In this document: positions 16,759-24,361 of the stretch, piece after piece
Numbering within the stretch: position 1 is the first letter of the stretch
Layout of the letters: every line of letters begins with the position of its first letter
Source of the DNA: Bacteroides sp. 51
GTDB taxonomy: Bacteria; Bacteroidota; Bacteroidia; Bacteroidales; Bacteroidaceae
NCBI RefSeq assembly: GCF_010500965.1
Contig: NZ_QVMI01000023.1
Span: forward strand, 506 to 64,505
Direction of reading: 5' to 3'
Length of the DNA: 64,000 nucleotides
Position numbers and translations under genes: made by a program
Notes under the pieces: model-generated
Seen by the model: only the letters and a program-made list of their open reading frames with translations
Databases searched by the model: none
What the model was told of the DNA's origin: nothing

Positions 16759-18216
16759 TCACCGCGTTGGAATATTCGCCAAAATATCCAATAAATGCTT
16801 CCAGAACTTATCTACAGTAGGAATCAACATTCTTTCATCCGGCGAGTGTACTCCCTGCATAGTAGGTCCAAAAGAAATCATATCCAACGAAGGATACTTA
16901 TCCAGAAACAATCCGCATTCCAATCCCGCATGAATAGCCTTCACCTGGGGATCTACGCCAAACAATTTCTTATAAGAAGCCTCAGCCACCTTCAATATCT
17001 CAGAGTTCGGATTCGGCTTCCAGCCCGGATAACCGTTACCGAAAGACACCTTCGCACCACCCAATTCCATAGCCGCACGAACCGTAGCCGCCATATCATC
17101 GCGAGAAGAAAGTATAGAACTCCGCTGGCTTGTTTCAATCTTAATCACGTTCCCCTCTTTCATCTTAACAGACGCCAGGTTATTCGATGTCTCCACCAAC
17201 CCCGGAATATCAAGGCTCATCGCATACACGCCATGAGGAATGGCATAGAGAGTTTTCAACAAACGGGCAGTCGTATCCTGGTCAATTGCTTTCGGACGGG
17301 CAGTTTCAGATTCCAGCGTAAGCTTCATCTCCGGTTCGATCTTACCCAACTCATTCTCCATATCGGCAGTGAAAATATTCAAGTCGACACGAATAGATTC
17401 TTTAGCATCGAACGGCACGGCACACACCGCATACGCCTCACGAGGAATAGCATTGCGCAGGTTACCGCCATCGATTTCACAAAGATACATATCGTACTTC
17501 TTCGACGTCTGGCTCAGGAAGCGATTCAGAATCTTATTTGCATTACCCAATCCCAAGTGAATATCACCACCGGAATGACCGCCCTTCAAACCTCTCACTC
17601 CCACACGGAAGAAAAAGTATCCGGCAGGAACATCCACTTCTTTATAAGTAAACTCGGCTACGGAATCCATGCCACCGGCACATCCAATGAACATCTCGCC
17701 TTCATCTTCCGAATCCAGGTTCAACAGGATATCACCACTCATAAATCCGGGTTTCAGGGCAAAAGCACCGGTCAGTCCCGTCTCTTCGTCTACCGTGAAC
17801 AAACATTCAATGGGTCCATGCTCTATGTCGTCGGCAGCCAGAATAGCCAATTGGGTAGCCACACCGATACCATTATCGGCACCCAGGGTAGTACCATTTG
17901 CTTTCATCCAATCTCCATCAATCACAATCTCGATCGGATCTTTCATGAAGTCGTGCTGCACATCGCTGTTCTTCTCGCAAACCATATCCACATGCGATTG
18001 CAGAATAACCGTTTTCAGGTCCTCTTTACCCGGAGTGGCAGGTTTCTTAATGAGGACATTACCCGCCTCATCAACTTTAGTCTCTAATTTATGCTGTTCA
18101 CCGAATGCCTTCAGATACGCAATTATTTTCTCCTCCTTCTTGGATGGTCTGGGCACTTTGCATATTTCCGCAAAATAACGAAAAACGCTAGCCGGCTTCA
18201 AATCAATCTTTTCCAT
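16759..18216 (-). CDS. pepD: Aminoacyl-histidine dipeptidase (peptidase M20, PepD)
   Basis: This 485-residue cytoplasmic dizinc dipeptidase hydrolyses Xaa-His and similar dipeptides. M20 metal-site motifs are visible: Gln-Ser-His-Val-Asp-Met-Val-Cys-Glu, Leu-Gly-Ala-Asp-Asn-Gly-Ile-Gly, Asp-Glu-Glu-Thr-Gly-Leu-Thr-Gly, and near the end His-Ala-Gly-Leu-Glu-Cys-Gly-Leu. Length matches PepD (about 485). There is no signal peptide. It is transcribed away from a small membrane-protein gene and stands as a single gene. Confidence 0.92.
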   Translation of the reverse strand: MEKIDLKPASVFRYFAEICKVPRPSKKEEKIIAYLKAFGEQHKLETKVDEAGNVLIKKPATPGKEDLKTVILQSHVDMVCEKNSDVQHDFMKDPIEIVIDGDWMKANGTTLGADNGIGVATQLAILAADDIEHGPIECLFTVDEETGLTGAFALKPGFMSGDILLNLDSEDEGEMFIGCAGGMDSVAEFTYKEVDVPAGYFFFRVGVRGLKGGHSGGDIHLGLGNANKILNRFLSQTSKKYDMYLCEIDGGNLRNAIPREAYAVCAVPFDAKESIRVDLNIFTADMENELGKIEPEMKLTLESETARPKAIDQDTTARLLKTLYAIPHGVYAMSLDIPGLVETSNNLASVKMKEGNVIKIETSQRSSILSSRDDMAATVRAAMELGGAKVSFGNGYPGWKPNPNSEILKVAEASYKKLFGVDPQVKAIHAGLECGLFLDKYPSLDMISFGPTMQGVHSPDERMLIPTVDKFWKHLLDILANIPTR

Positions 18217-18247
18217 GTTATTTCTTTTTTTAATCCATACAAAACTC

Positions 18248-18255
18248 TATATTTG
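18248..18255 (+). promoter_or_regulatory. -7 promoter box upstream of the small membrane protein gene
   Basis: TATATTTG, followed by CATC, is a perfect TAnnTTTG match 20 bases before the ATG at 18276. It probably drives both the 77-residue protein and the OmpH-like gene behind it. Confidence 0.5.
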
Positions 18256-18275
18256 CATCCACAAAAATAATAGAA

Positions 18276-18509
18276 ATGCTTATTACATTACTGACATCTT
18301 TGTTAATAGTTGCTATTTGCATCGTTTTATTAGCAGTAAAAATACTGTTCGTACGCGGTGGGAAGTTTCCTAACACACATATCAGCGGAAGTAAAGCAAT
18401 GAGAGAAAGAGGCATCGGATGCGTACAATCACAAGACCGGGAAGCCCGACAAAAACGCCGCCTGACGTTCAAGGACATGGAACAAGCGGTGAATGACAGT
18501 TTGAATTAA
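18276..18509 (+). CDS. Small membrane-anchored protein conserved in Bacteroidales
   Basis: The 77-residue protein has one N-terminal membrane helix (about 2-26) and a basic cytoplasmic tail with Gly-Gly-Lys-Phe-Pro-Asn-Thr-His-Ile-Ser-Gly and Arg-Glu-Arg-Gly-Ile-Gly-Cys-Val-Gln-Ser. I recall this tail as a conserved family of unknown function in Bacteroidetes, but give no name. It has its own promoter box and lies 28 bp before the OmpH/Skp-like gene. Confidence 0.7.
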   Translation: MLITLLTSLLIVAICIVLLAVKILFVRGGKFPNTHISGSKAMRERGIGCVQSQDREARQKRRLTFKDMEQAVNDSLN

Positions 18510-18537
18510 TCAACTTAAAAACTATATTAATAACATT

Positions 18538-19146
18538 ATGAAGAGATCAAACTACCTCGTAAACGGAATAGTAGCTATCATGGCTGTATTTATGTTTGCA
18601 CAATGTACAGGTAATGCCGGCCAATCAGCTCCCGCTGGTGCTACAGGTGAAGCAGGCACAGCAAACATGAAGATAGCGTTTGTCGAAATCGATACGCTAC
18701 TCCTAAAATATAATTTCTGGAACGATGTGAACGAAGAAATGATCAAGAGAGAAGAAAACGTTCGTGCTACATTGACAGAACAAGGACGTACGCTGGAAAA
18801 AGAGGCTCAGGAATTCCAACGCAAATACGAAACCAACGCTTTCGTTAGTCCGGAAAGAGCACAGCAGGAGTACGCTCGCATCAACAAAAAACAGCAAGAC
18901 CTTCAGGCATTGCAAACCCGCCTGACTGATGAGCTGCTGAAAGAGCAGAATAAGAACAATCTGATTCTACGCGACTCAATCAACTCATTCCTTCAGGAAT
19001 ACAACAAAACGAAGGGGTATAGTATGATTATCAGCAACACCGGATTCGACAACCTGTTGTATGCAGATCCTATTTACAATATTACTCAGGAAATTATCGA
19101 CGGGCTGAATGCCAGATACACAGCTGCTTCTGCTACGAAGAAATAA
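18538..19146 (+). CDS. OmpH/Skp-family periplasmic chaperone-like protein
   Basis: The 202-residue exported protein has a hydrophobic signal (about 10-22, with Ala-Gln-Cys23 as a possible but non-ideal lipid site). A low-complexity Gly/Ala linker follows, then the OmpH/Skp pattern: a strand Met-Lys-Ile-Ala-Phe-Val-Glu-Ile-Asp, a long Gln/Glu/Lys-rich coiled coil (about 65-150) and a C-terminal Ile-Ile-Ser-Asn-Thr region with Ile-Thr-Gln-Glu-Ile-Ile. Skp proteins form a trimeric jellyfish that holds unfolded outer-membrane proteins. A strong bidirectional terminator follows. Confidence 0.85.
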   Translation: MKRSNYLVNGIVAIMAVFMFAQCTGNAGQSAPAGATGEAGTANMKIAFVEIDTLLLKYNFWNDVNEEMIKREENVRATLTEQGRTLEKEAQEFQRKYETNAFVSPERAQQEYARINKKQQDLQALQTRLTDELLKEQNKNNLILRDSINSFLQEYNKTKGYSMIISNTGFDNLLYADPIYNITQEIIDGLNARYTAASATKK

Positions 19147-19166
19147 ATCATAGAAAATTATTAAAA

Positions 19167-19210
19167 AAATCCCGGTGAATTTACCTTTGAGGCACTTCAC
19201 CGGGATTTTT
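19167..19210. terminator. Bidirectional rho-independent terminator
   Basis: A stem of ATCCCGGTGAA with TTCACCGGGAT encloses a short loop. It has T-runs on the + side and A-runs (T on the - strand) on the other. It sits between the convergent OmpH-like and pullulanase genes and can end both transcripts. Confidence 0.88.
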
Positions 19211-19242
19211 TATGTCTATTTCTTTGTTACTTAGAACGCTGA

Positions 19243-21237
19243 CTACTTATACATTATCAAAGCCGATTGGGGAGGAAGAAGCACTTCAGAACCCTGGATA
19301 CGCCCCAAACCATCTTCATTGATCTGTGCGTCGGTACATACCACAGTAAAAATGCCCGAAGGTATTTTCAGTGTAACAGTCTGTTTATTTGTACTAAATG
19401 CAACCAGAATTGTTTTCCATGAATCGCCAACAGCTTGTCCATCCAGAGTAAAGGCAACCACATTATCAACATCTACCGGAAGGAACTGTAAGTGTTTACG
19501 CACCAACTCCGCATCGCCCATCCGAAAAGCCGGGTGATTCTTGCGAAGTTTGATCAACGATTTATAGTACATATATGCTTCCAGATAGTTCTCCTTGTTG
19601 GTCCAATCTATGGCATTTACAGTATCCGAACTTTTATAGCTATTATGCACGCCTCTTTTATCGCGAAACACTTCTTCGCCGGCAAACATAAAGGGAATTC
19701 CCTGCGATGTAAACACCACCGTTTGCGCCAGCAAATCCAAACGCATTAAGGATTTGGTAGACAGATCGGGAATAGAAGCTTTCAAGCGGTCTACCAGGCA
19801 CATATCATCATGGCATGATACATAGCTAATCATCTGGGTTGGCTGCAACGCCCAGGCAGAATCCGAATAATTCACTTTCGAATAATCAATCTGAGGATGC
19901 TGAATGGCGCCTACAACACCAAACTTGATGCTTTCTTCCCCACCCGGGATACCGGCCAGGAAGGCTCCTTGTTTATCATCATTGAAAGGTCCACGCAAAC
20001 CGTCTCTTAACTCATCCGAGAAAACGGCAATGCCAGGCATGCGGCTAGCCAAGCCTTTCATGGCCAGGGAATCTGCTGGGAATTGCGGAGCCTTGGCAGC
20101 CCAGCCTTCACCATAAATGCAAATAGTCGGGTCGATCTGGTCTACAGCCTTACGGATTTCATTCATTGTTTCGATATCATGTATTCCCATCAAATCGAAA
20201 CGGAAACCATCAATATGATATTCATTTATCCAATACAGTACGGATTCAATCATGTATTTACGCATCATAAAACGCTCGCTCGCTGTTTCATTTCCGCAGG
20301 CCGAACCATCGGCAAATGATCCGTCTTTATTATGGCGGTAGAAATATCCCGGAACGGTGCGTTCAAAGGAACTGTTTTCAGTGGTAAAGGTATGATTGTA
20401 AACTACATCAAGAATCACGCGAATGCCTGCCTTATGTAAAGATTGCACCATCCTTTTAAATTCCCGTATACGGGTGTAAGGATTGTAGGGATCAGTTGAG
20501 TATGATCCTTCGGGAACATTATAGTTTTGTGGGTCATATCCCCAGTTATAATTGTTCAGGTAGAGTGTTGCCTCATCAATCGAAGCAAAATCAAAGGATG
20601 GCAGAAGGTGCACATGGGTGATGCCTAACTCGGACAAATGCTCAATGCCTGTAGAAATATAGCTATCGGGCATCAATGTCCGGGATTCTGTCAATGCAAG
20701 GTATTTTCCTTTATTTTGTATGCCCGAGGAGGGATGGATAGAGAAATCACGATGATGCATCTCATAAATAACCATATCCGCAGGAGATTTTAGCTCGGGT
20801 CTTTTATCATTCTCCCACCCCGGTGGGTCGGTGGCAAACATATTGATGATGGCCCCTCGTTTACCATTCACACCAACGGCACGGGCGTTTATTCCCGGAT
20901 TCTCTCCCAGCCATTTATCGCCAACTTTCACATTGAATGCATAGAATTTATCCATATGATCGCCGGCTACTATCCCCTTCCAGGTGCCTTCGGCATTGCG
21001 TTCCAAACGGGCTATCTTATATGGCGGACTTTCTTCTCCTTCATCGAATAGCATTACACGCACATCATCTGCCGTAGGTGCCCACAACATAAATGCAGTA
21101 CCTATCGGATTATAAATCATTTCTATCAAATTGTCCGAACGCACAGGATAGTCATTATAGTTCTTATATGTATTTCCTGAGGAGCAGCTGGTCATAACCG
21201 CTGCGATCCCCACAATTGCAAGATTGTTGAATCTCAT
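19243..21237 (-). CDS. pulA: Type I pullulanase, GH13, lipoprotein
   Basis: The 664-residue protein starts with a lipoprotein signal (Ala-Val-Met-Thr-Ser-Cys18), then a CBM48-like N-domain (about 35-135) and a GH13 TIM barrel (about 150-560). The type I pullulanase motif Tyr-Asn-Trp-Gly-Tyr-Asp-Pro is present. Catalytic residues are seen as the Asp in Phe-Arg-Phe-Asp-Leu-Met-Gly, the Glu in Tyr-Gly-Glu-Gly-Trp and the Asp in Ser-Cys-His-Asp-Asp. It cleaves alpha-1,6 branches of pullulan or starch-like glucans. It lies 33 bp after ruvC in the same direction and shares the terminator with the OmpH-like gene. Confidence 0.93.
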   Translation of the reverse strand: MRFNNLAIVGIAAVMTSCSSGNTYKNYNDYPVRSDNLIEMIYNPIGTAFMLWAPTADDVRVMLFDEGEESPPYKIARLERNAEGTWKGIVAGDHMDKFYAFNVKVGDKWLGENPGINARAVGVNGKRGAIINMFATDPPGWENDKRPELKSPADMVIYEMHHRDFSIHPSSGIQNKGKYLALTESRTLMPDSYISTGIEHLSELGITHVHLLPSFDFASIDEATLYLNNYNWGYDPQNYNVPEGSYSTDPYNPYTRIREFKRMVQSLHKAGIRVILDVVYNHTFTTENSSFERTVPGYFYRHNKDGSFADGSACGNETASERFMMRKYMIESVLYWINEYHIDGFRFDLMGIHDIETMNEIRKAVDQIDPTICIYGEGWAAKAPQFPADSLAMKGLASRMPGIAVFSDELRDGLRGPFNDDKQGAFLAGIPGGEESIKFGVVGAIQHPQIDYSKVNYSDSAWALQPTQMISYVSCHDDMCLVDRLKASIPDLSTKSLMRLDLLAQTVVFTSQGIPFMFAGEEVFRDKRGVHNSYKSSDTVNAIDWTNKENYLEAYMYYKSLIKLRKNHPAFRMGDAELVRKHLQFLPVDVDNVVAFTLDGQAVGDSWKTILVAFSTNKQTVTLKIPSGIFTVVCTDAQINEDGLGRIQGSEVLLPPQSALIMYK

Positions 21238-21270
21238 TTCCCCTTTTTGTTGTTTTTTGCTTATGTTTTA

Positions 21271-21837
21271 TTATTTAATTCTATTTGGATTTTTAGCGAT
21301 GAAGTCTTTCCATCCGCTATATCCTTTTTCTACAGATGGTCTACCCATTTGCAGATAATGACAATATGCTGCGGCCAAACCATCGGTGGCATCCATAAAG
21401 GTAGGCATTTCTTCTTTGGAGAATTTCAGCATGCGCTGAAGCATATCGGCCACCTGTTCCTTAGATGCTTGCCCATTTCCTGTAATGGCCATTTTAATTT
21501 TCAATGGCGCATACTCGGTAATCGGAATATCACGGCTCAATGCCGCTGCCATAGCTACCCCCTGTGCACGTCCCAGTTTAAGCATAGACTGGACGTTCTT
21601 TCCGAAGAAGGGGGCTTCAATAGCCATTTCATCGGGCAGGTAGCTTTCGATGATTCCTGTTACCCGTTCAAAGATTCGCCTCAACTTTAGGTAATGGTTG
21701 CCGTACTTACGCAGGTCGATAATCCCCATCGCTATCAGCTCGGGCTTTGTACCGACTATACGCAACACCCCGTAGCCCATAATGGTTGTACCCGGGTCGA
21801 TACCTAAAATTATTTTCTCTTTTACCGGTTGAATCAC
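21271..21837 (-). CDS. ruvC: Crossover junction endodeoxyribonuclease RuvC
   Basis: This 188-residue Holliday-junction resolvase has the RNase H-like fold and four acidic residues: Asp14 (Gly-Ile-Asp-Pro-Gly), the Glu of [10 protein letters not shown], and the paired Asp of Asp-Ala-Thr-Asp-Gly-Leu-Ala. Length is normal. Its ATG overlaps the stop of the DUF4286 gene by four bases, so the two are coupled. The pullulanase gene follows on the same strand. Confidence 0.95.
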   Translation of the reverse strand: MIQPVKEKIILGIDPGTTIMGYGVLRIVGTKPELIAMGIIDLRKYGNHYLKLRRIFERVTGIIESYLPDEMAIEAPFFGKNVQSMLKLGRAQGVAMAAALSRDIPITEYAPLKIKMAITGNGQASKEQVADMLQRMLKFSKEEMPTFMDATDGLAAAYCHYLQMGRPSVEKGYSGWKDFIAKNPNRIK

Positions 21838-22136
21838 TTTACTATTTCCATCAATGTAGGAAATCCTACGACTTTATCTTTAAATATCTTCGCCAATTCT
21901 TCATTGAACTGTGCCCCTTTTTCCATGTGCCAACGATGCAGACTGGCAGAATCTTCCACCTCCCACTGCAAGGAATAGGCTGTTCCTTCATCACGGTGAC
22001 TCAATATGCGGCAGAGCCGGGGCGATCCTAATATGCCATGCGCTTCCATTTCGGGAATATAAGATTCCTTCAACCAGATCAGGAAATGGTCATGGACGTC
22101 GTCTTCGGCATGAAAAGTTATGTTGTATATCAGCAT
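21834..22136 (-). CDS. DUF4286 family protein
   Basis: This 100-residue cytoplasmic protein has the ferredoxin-like pattern of DUF4286: Met-Leu-Ile-Tyr-Asn-Ile-Thr-Phe-His, His-Asp-His-Phe-Leu-Ile-Trp-Leu, Ile-Pro-Glu-Met, and Phe-Pro-Thr-Leu-Met-Glu at the end. Function is unknown. It is the first gene of the operon with ruvC and pulA, overlapping ruvC by four bases, and diverges from the tRNA-Ala gene. Confidence 0.85.
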   Translation of the reverse strand: MLIYNITFHAEDDVHDHFLIWLKESYIPEMEAHGILGSPRLCRILSHRDEGTAYSLQWEVEDSASLHRWHMEKGAQFNEELAKIFKDKVVGFPTLMEIVK

Positions 22137-22195
22137 GTTATTTCTTTCTAGATGATTATTTCTACAAAAATAGCAATAAATTCAGAATTATACTT

Positions 22196-22203
22196 TATAT
22201 TTG
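22196..22203 (+). promoter_or_regulatory. -7 promoter box for tRNA-Ala
   Basis: TATATTTG followed by CA is a perfect -7 match, 52 bases upstream of the mature tRNA 5' end. It faces the tRNA and away from the DUF4286 operon. Confidence 0.55.
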
Positions 22204-22255
22204 CACGGTCAAAAAAGAAAGTAGTCCATAATATGATTAGGGGCAACTATAAAAA

Positions 22256-22329
22256 GGGGCATTAGCTCATCTGGCTAGAGTGCGACACTGGCAGTGTCGA
22301 GGTGATCGGTTCGAGTCCGATATGCTCCA
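22256..22329 (+). tRNA. tRNA-Ala, anticodon GGC
   Basis: This is a full cloverleaf of 74 bases without an encoded CCA end (ACCT follows). The acceptor arm GGGGCAT pairs with ATGCTCC and includes the G3-U70 wobble pair that identifies alanine tRNAs. The D arm is GCTC/GAGT. The anticodon stem CGACA/TGTCG holds loop CTGGCAG, giving anticodon GGC (reads GCC and GCU). The T arm is ATCGG-TTCGAGT-CCGAT. Confidence 0.96.
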
Positions 22330-22708
22330 CCTGAGTATAATAAGTAATAAGAGACATTAGCTATAAGTGCTGTAATTCAATGAAATAAAGGATTATGGCA
22401 CTTATTTGTTATATATCCGCAAAGTATAGACAAAATGACAGAAATGACATTTTGATAATAGAATGAAGTGGTAATCGCAAATTCCGGGCTTAGGGCAGAA
22501 AGGTAAGGAAAAATGGCAAAAGAGACCTGTTTGCAAAAGTCAAAAAGATTCAAATTCAGGAAATAAACTATCCAAATATCCAAAATCCAATAAAACAAAT
22601 TACAAATAGCCAGGCGATCTAAAACGAATAAAGCAAATACACACTTCAATCATTTTGCTTAAAACAGACCAACCAGAAGATGAAAATCTATAAAATGAAA
22701 CGCGCTGA
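22330..22708. other. Intergenic stretch without recognised genes
   Basis: About 380 AT-rich bases lie between tRNA-Ala and the tandem repeat block. Frames on both strands are short and lack protein-like composition. No RNA fold or promoter beyond chance matches was seen. Confidence 0.6.
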
Positions 22709-22818
22709 ACACTTGAGCCGCGTGCTGTCGATACTTGAGCGCTTGACTGTTGACACTTGAGCGCTCGACTGTCGATACTTGAGCCGCGTGCTGTCGGCAG
22801 TACGCGGCTCAAGTGTAG
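22709..22818. repeat. Four tandem 22-bp repeats plus an inverted copy
   Basis: Four head-to-tail 22-bp units start at 22709, 22731, 22753 and 22775. Each begins A(C/T)ACTTGAGC. Units 1 and 4 share the ending CGCGTGCTGTCG, while units 2 and 3 share a GCT(T/C)GACTGT(T/C)G type ending. A fifth, inverted copy (22802-22816) is the exact reverse complement of the first 15 bases of unit 1. No spacer-like unique sequence lies between units, so this is not a CRISPR array. Confidence 0.85.
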
Positions 22819-23113
22819 AAATTATTGCACTGGGGCACCTCCAAACATCAATAATACACTGCAAAAGCAAACCTAAGACCTGATTTTAACATCTTATTGA
22901 CGGTTTTAAAAAAAATTGCATGTAACCAGAATAGAGCAAATGCTATCATTTTGATCTACTTTTGCTCATACTTGTGACTTGACAGATTAAGAAATAGGTT
23001 AATTTAGCAATTCCTATAATTATTTAGGAGTTTCAACTGATTATGTGAAATTTATATTCTACATTTGCCCAAGAAGATTTATACAACAAAATAGAGATTT
23101 AATAAAACAACTT
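22819..23113. promoter_or_regulatory. Leader region with two -7 promoter boxes
   Basis: Two perfect TAnnTTTG boxes face the next gene: TACTTTTG at 22957-22964 and TACATTTG at 23060-23067, the latter 46 bases before the ATG at 23114. Otherwise this AT-rich stretch of about 295 bases holds nothing recognised. Confidence 0.45.
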
Positions 23114-23668
23114 ATGAAAAAGATCTTATTCTTAATGGCAATCTTATCTATTTGCCTCAAAACGTATTCACAACAAACAGGAATATTCTATAAAGATGAA
23201 AAAGTGGGCTATTCGCGCATAATTGGGAATAATGTCGGAAATATAGTAGGAGCATCGCTAACATTCGGGATAAGTTCGGCCAAATCAAACAAAGTAATTG
23301 AAGGAGATATGGCAGAACTTGAAATAGAAGAGGCCAAACCAGAATTCTCTATCATCTTTGGCGAAGATAAACAAACCGGATACATTTTTTCTAATTCGAA
23401 GAACCTGGATGAAATTGTGCTGGTTAAACTGCATGTGAAGAAAGGCAGCCGGAATCTCCGTAGCGGAAAATACGGATTAAGTGGGGTAAAAACCGGAGTA
23501 GACGAAAAAGATATTATACCTATTGCTATTGATAAGGTTGACGACAATACATATAACATACATCCTAAAAAGAAATTGGAGAAAGGAGAATATTGCTTCT
23601 TTTATGTAGGAAAACCTCAAAATGAAGAAAATCCATTTAATGGTGTATTTGATTTCTCCATCAAATAA
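23114..23668 (+). CDS. Exported protein of unknown function
   Basis: The 184-residue protein has a clean signal peptide (Met-Lys-Lys-Ile-Leu-Phe-Leu-Met-Ala, cleaved near Tyr-Ser-Gln). The mature part is beta-rich with Gly-Asn-Asn-Val-Gly-Asn-Ile-Val-Gly, a Lys-rich middle and a Glu-Lys-Gly-Glu-Tyr-Cys-Phe-Phe-Tyr-Val-Gly end, suggesting an immunoglobulin-like or lipocalin-like sandwich. The ATG at 23114 is chosen over an earlier frame start at 23045 because it directly starts the signal sequence. A strong terminator follows. No family is recognised. Confidence 0.75.
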   Translation: MKKILFLMAILSICLKTYSQQTGIFYKDEKVGYSRIIGNNVGNIVGASLTFGISSAKSNKVIEGDMAELEIEEAKPEFSIIFGEDKQTGYIFSNSKNLDEIVLVKLHVKKGSRNLRSGKYGLSGVKTGVDEKDIIPIAIDKVDDNTYNIHPKKKLEKGEYCFFYVGKPQNEENPFNGVFDFSIK

Positions 23669-23685
23669 TTAGCAACAAATACAAT

Positions 23686-23713
23686 AATAAAGCCGGCTTT
23701 CGCCGGCTTTATT
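23686..23713. terminator. Bidirectional terminator
   Basis: A 12-bp perfect stem (AATAAAGCCGGC with GCCGGCTTTATT) and a four-base loop lie between convergent genes. The stem's own A/T ends give a T-run on either strand. Confidence 0.9.
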
Positions 23714-23722
23714 TATTATAGA

Positions 23723-24040
23723 CTATTTCGACATTTCATCCAAAGGAAGATAATACTTAGTTGATGTAGGAGAGTAAATACCCATTGTCACACAATTCAG
23801 TAGACCATCCGTAAAAGTCCAGGTATTTTTTGTCGTATAGTTCTTCTTATCTCCTATATTATCAGATGCTTTCTGATCTGCATTCTTCAGAGGAAGCAAA
23901 CCCCACAACATTATTGGATTTCGCACTATTGCTACTTCTACCTGAGGAGTAGTTTTAGTTACAGTTCCATGATATACACTCGATGTATAGCATGAACTCA
24001 TCATAAATGCCAAAGCAGCAAAAAATAAAATTTTCTTCAT
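23723..24040 (-). CDS. Bor-like small lipoprotein
   Basis: The 105-residue lipoprotein has the signal Phe-Met-Met-Ser-Ser-Cys17. Its C-terminal block Phe-Thr-Asp-Gly-Leu-Leu, Thr-Met-Gly-Ile-Tyr-Ser-Pro closely echoes the end of phage lambda Bor (Phe-Val-Asn-Gly-Leu-Leu, Thr-Leu-Gly-Ile-Tyr-Thr-Pro, from memory). Bor is an outer-membrane lipoprotein linked to serum survival in E. coli lysogens; chromosomal relatives in Bacteroidetes are uncharacterised. It is a single gene ended by the shared terminator. Confidence 0.72.
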   Translation of the reverse strand: MKKILFFAALAFMMSSCYTSSVYHGTVTKTTPQVEVAIVRNPIMLWGLLPLKNADQKASDNIGDKKNYTTKNTWTFTDGLLNCVTMGIYSPTSTKYYLPLDEMSK

Positions 24041-24361
24041 AATCGTGAGTTTTAAATTTATATCGCACGAAAATAAGAAGATTCTTCAAAAACTCAGCAA
24101 TATTCAATGAGAAATATTCAAAGATTCTTGTAGCATCACTACAAACACTTTGACGACACAAACAATTCGTAAAGAAAGTTATCCTGCGTACGATATTGGC
24201 ATACAATCGTTCTATTTTTATATATATAATTACAGCCTCCAATTACATTTGTAACACACCGGTTATCACCGGAAAAACGGCATTAGTTAAACCGATTATT
24301 TTGCTTGATATACTCCGGAAATAATTTATATATTGTTTTTACATTAAAGGAATCGACTACT
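24041..24361. promoter_or_regulatory. Divergent gap with a -7 box toward the HTCS gene
   Basis: A perfect -7 box, TACATTTG, lies at 24244-24251 and faces the HTCS gene, 110 bases from its ATG, implying a longish leader. The rest of this 321-bp AT-rich gap shows no gene or RNA. Confidence 0.45.

Noticed and set aside
16795-18087. 430-codon open frame on the + strand
   Set aside because: It lies entirely antisense to pepD, whose motifs are all intact. The antisense protein is rich in Arg, His and Ser with no domain or start context, so it is a codon-bias shadow.
22709-22818. CRISPR array
   Set aside because: Repeats are directly adjacent without unique spacers, only 22 bp long, and no cas genes are nearby.
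23045-23113. Upstream in-frame start for the exported protein
   Set aside because: It adds 23 residues before a perfect signal peptide and covers a -7 promoter box.
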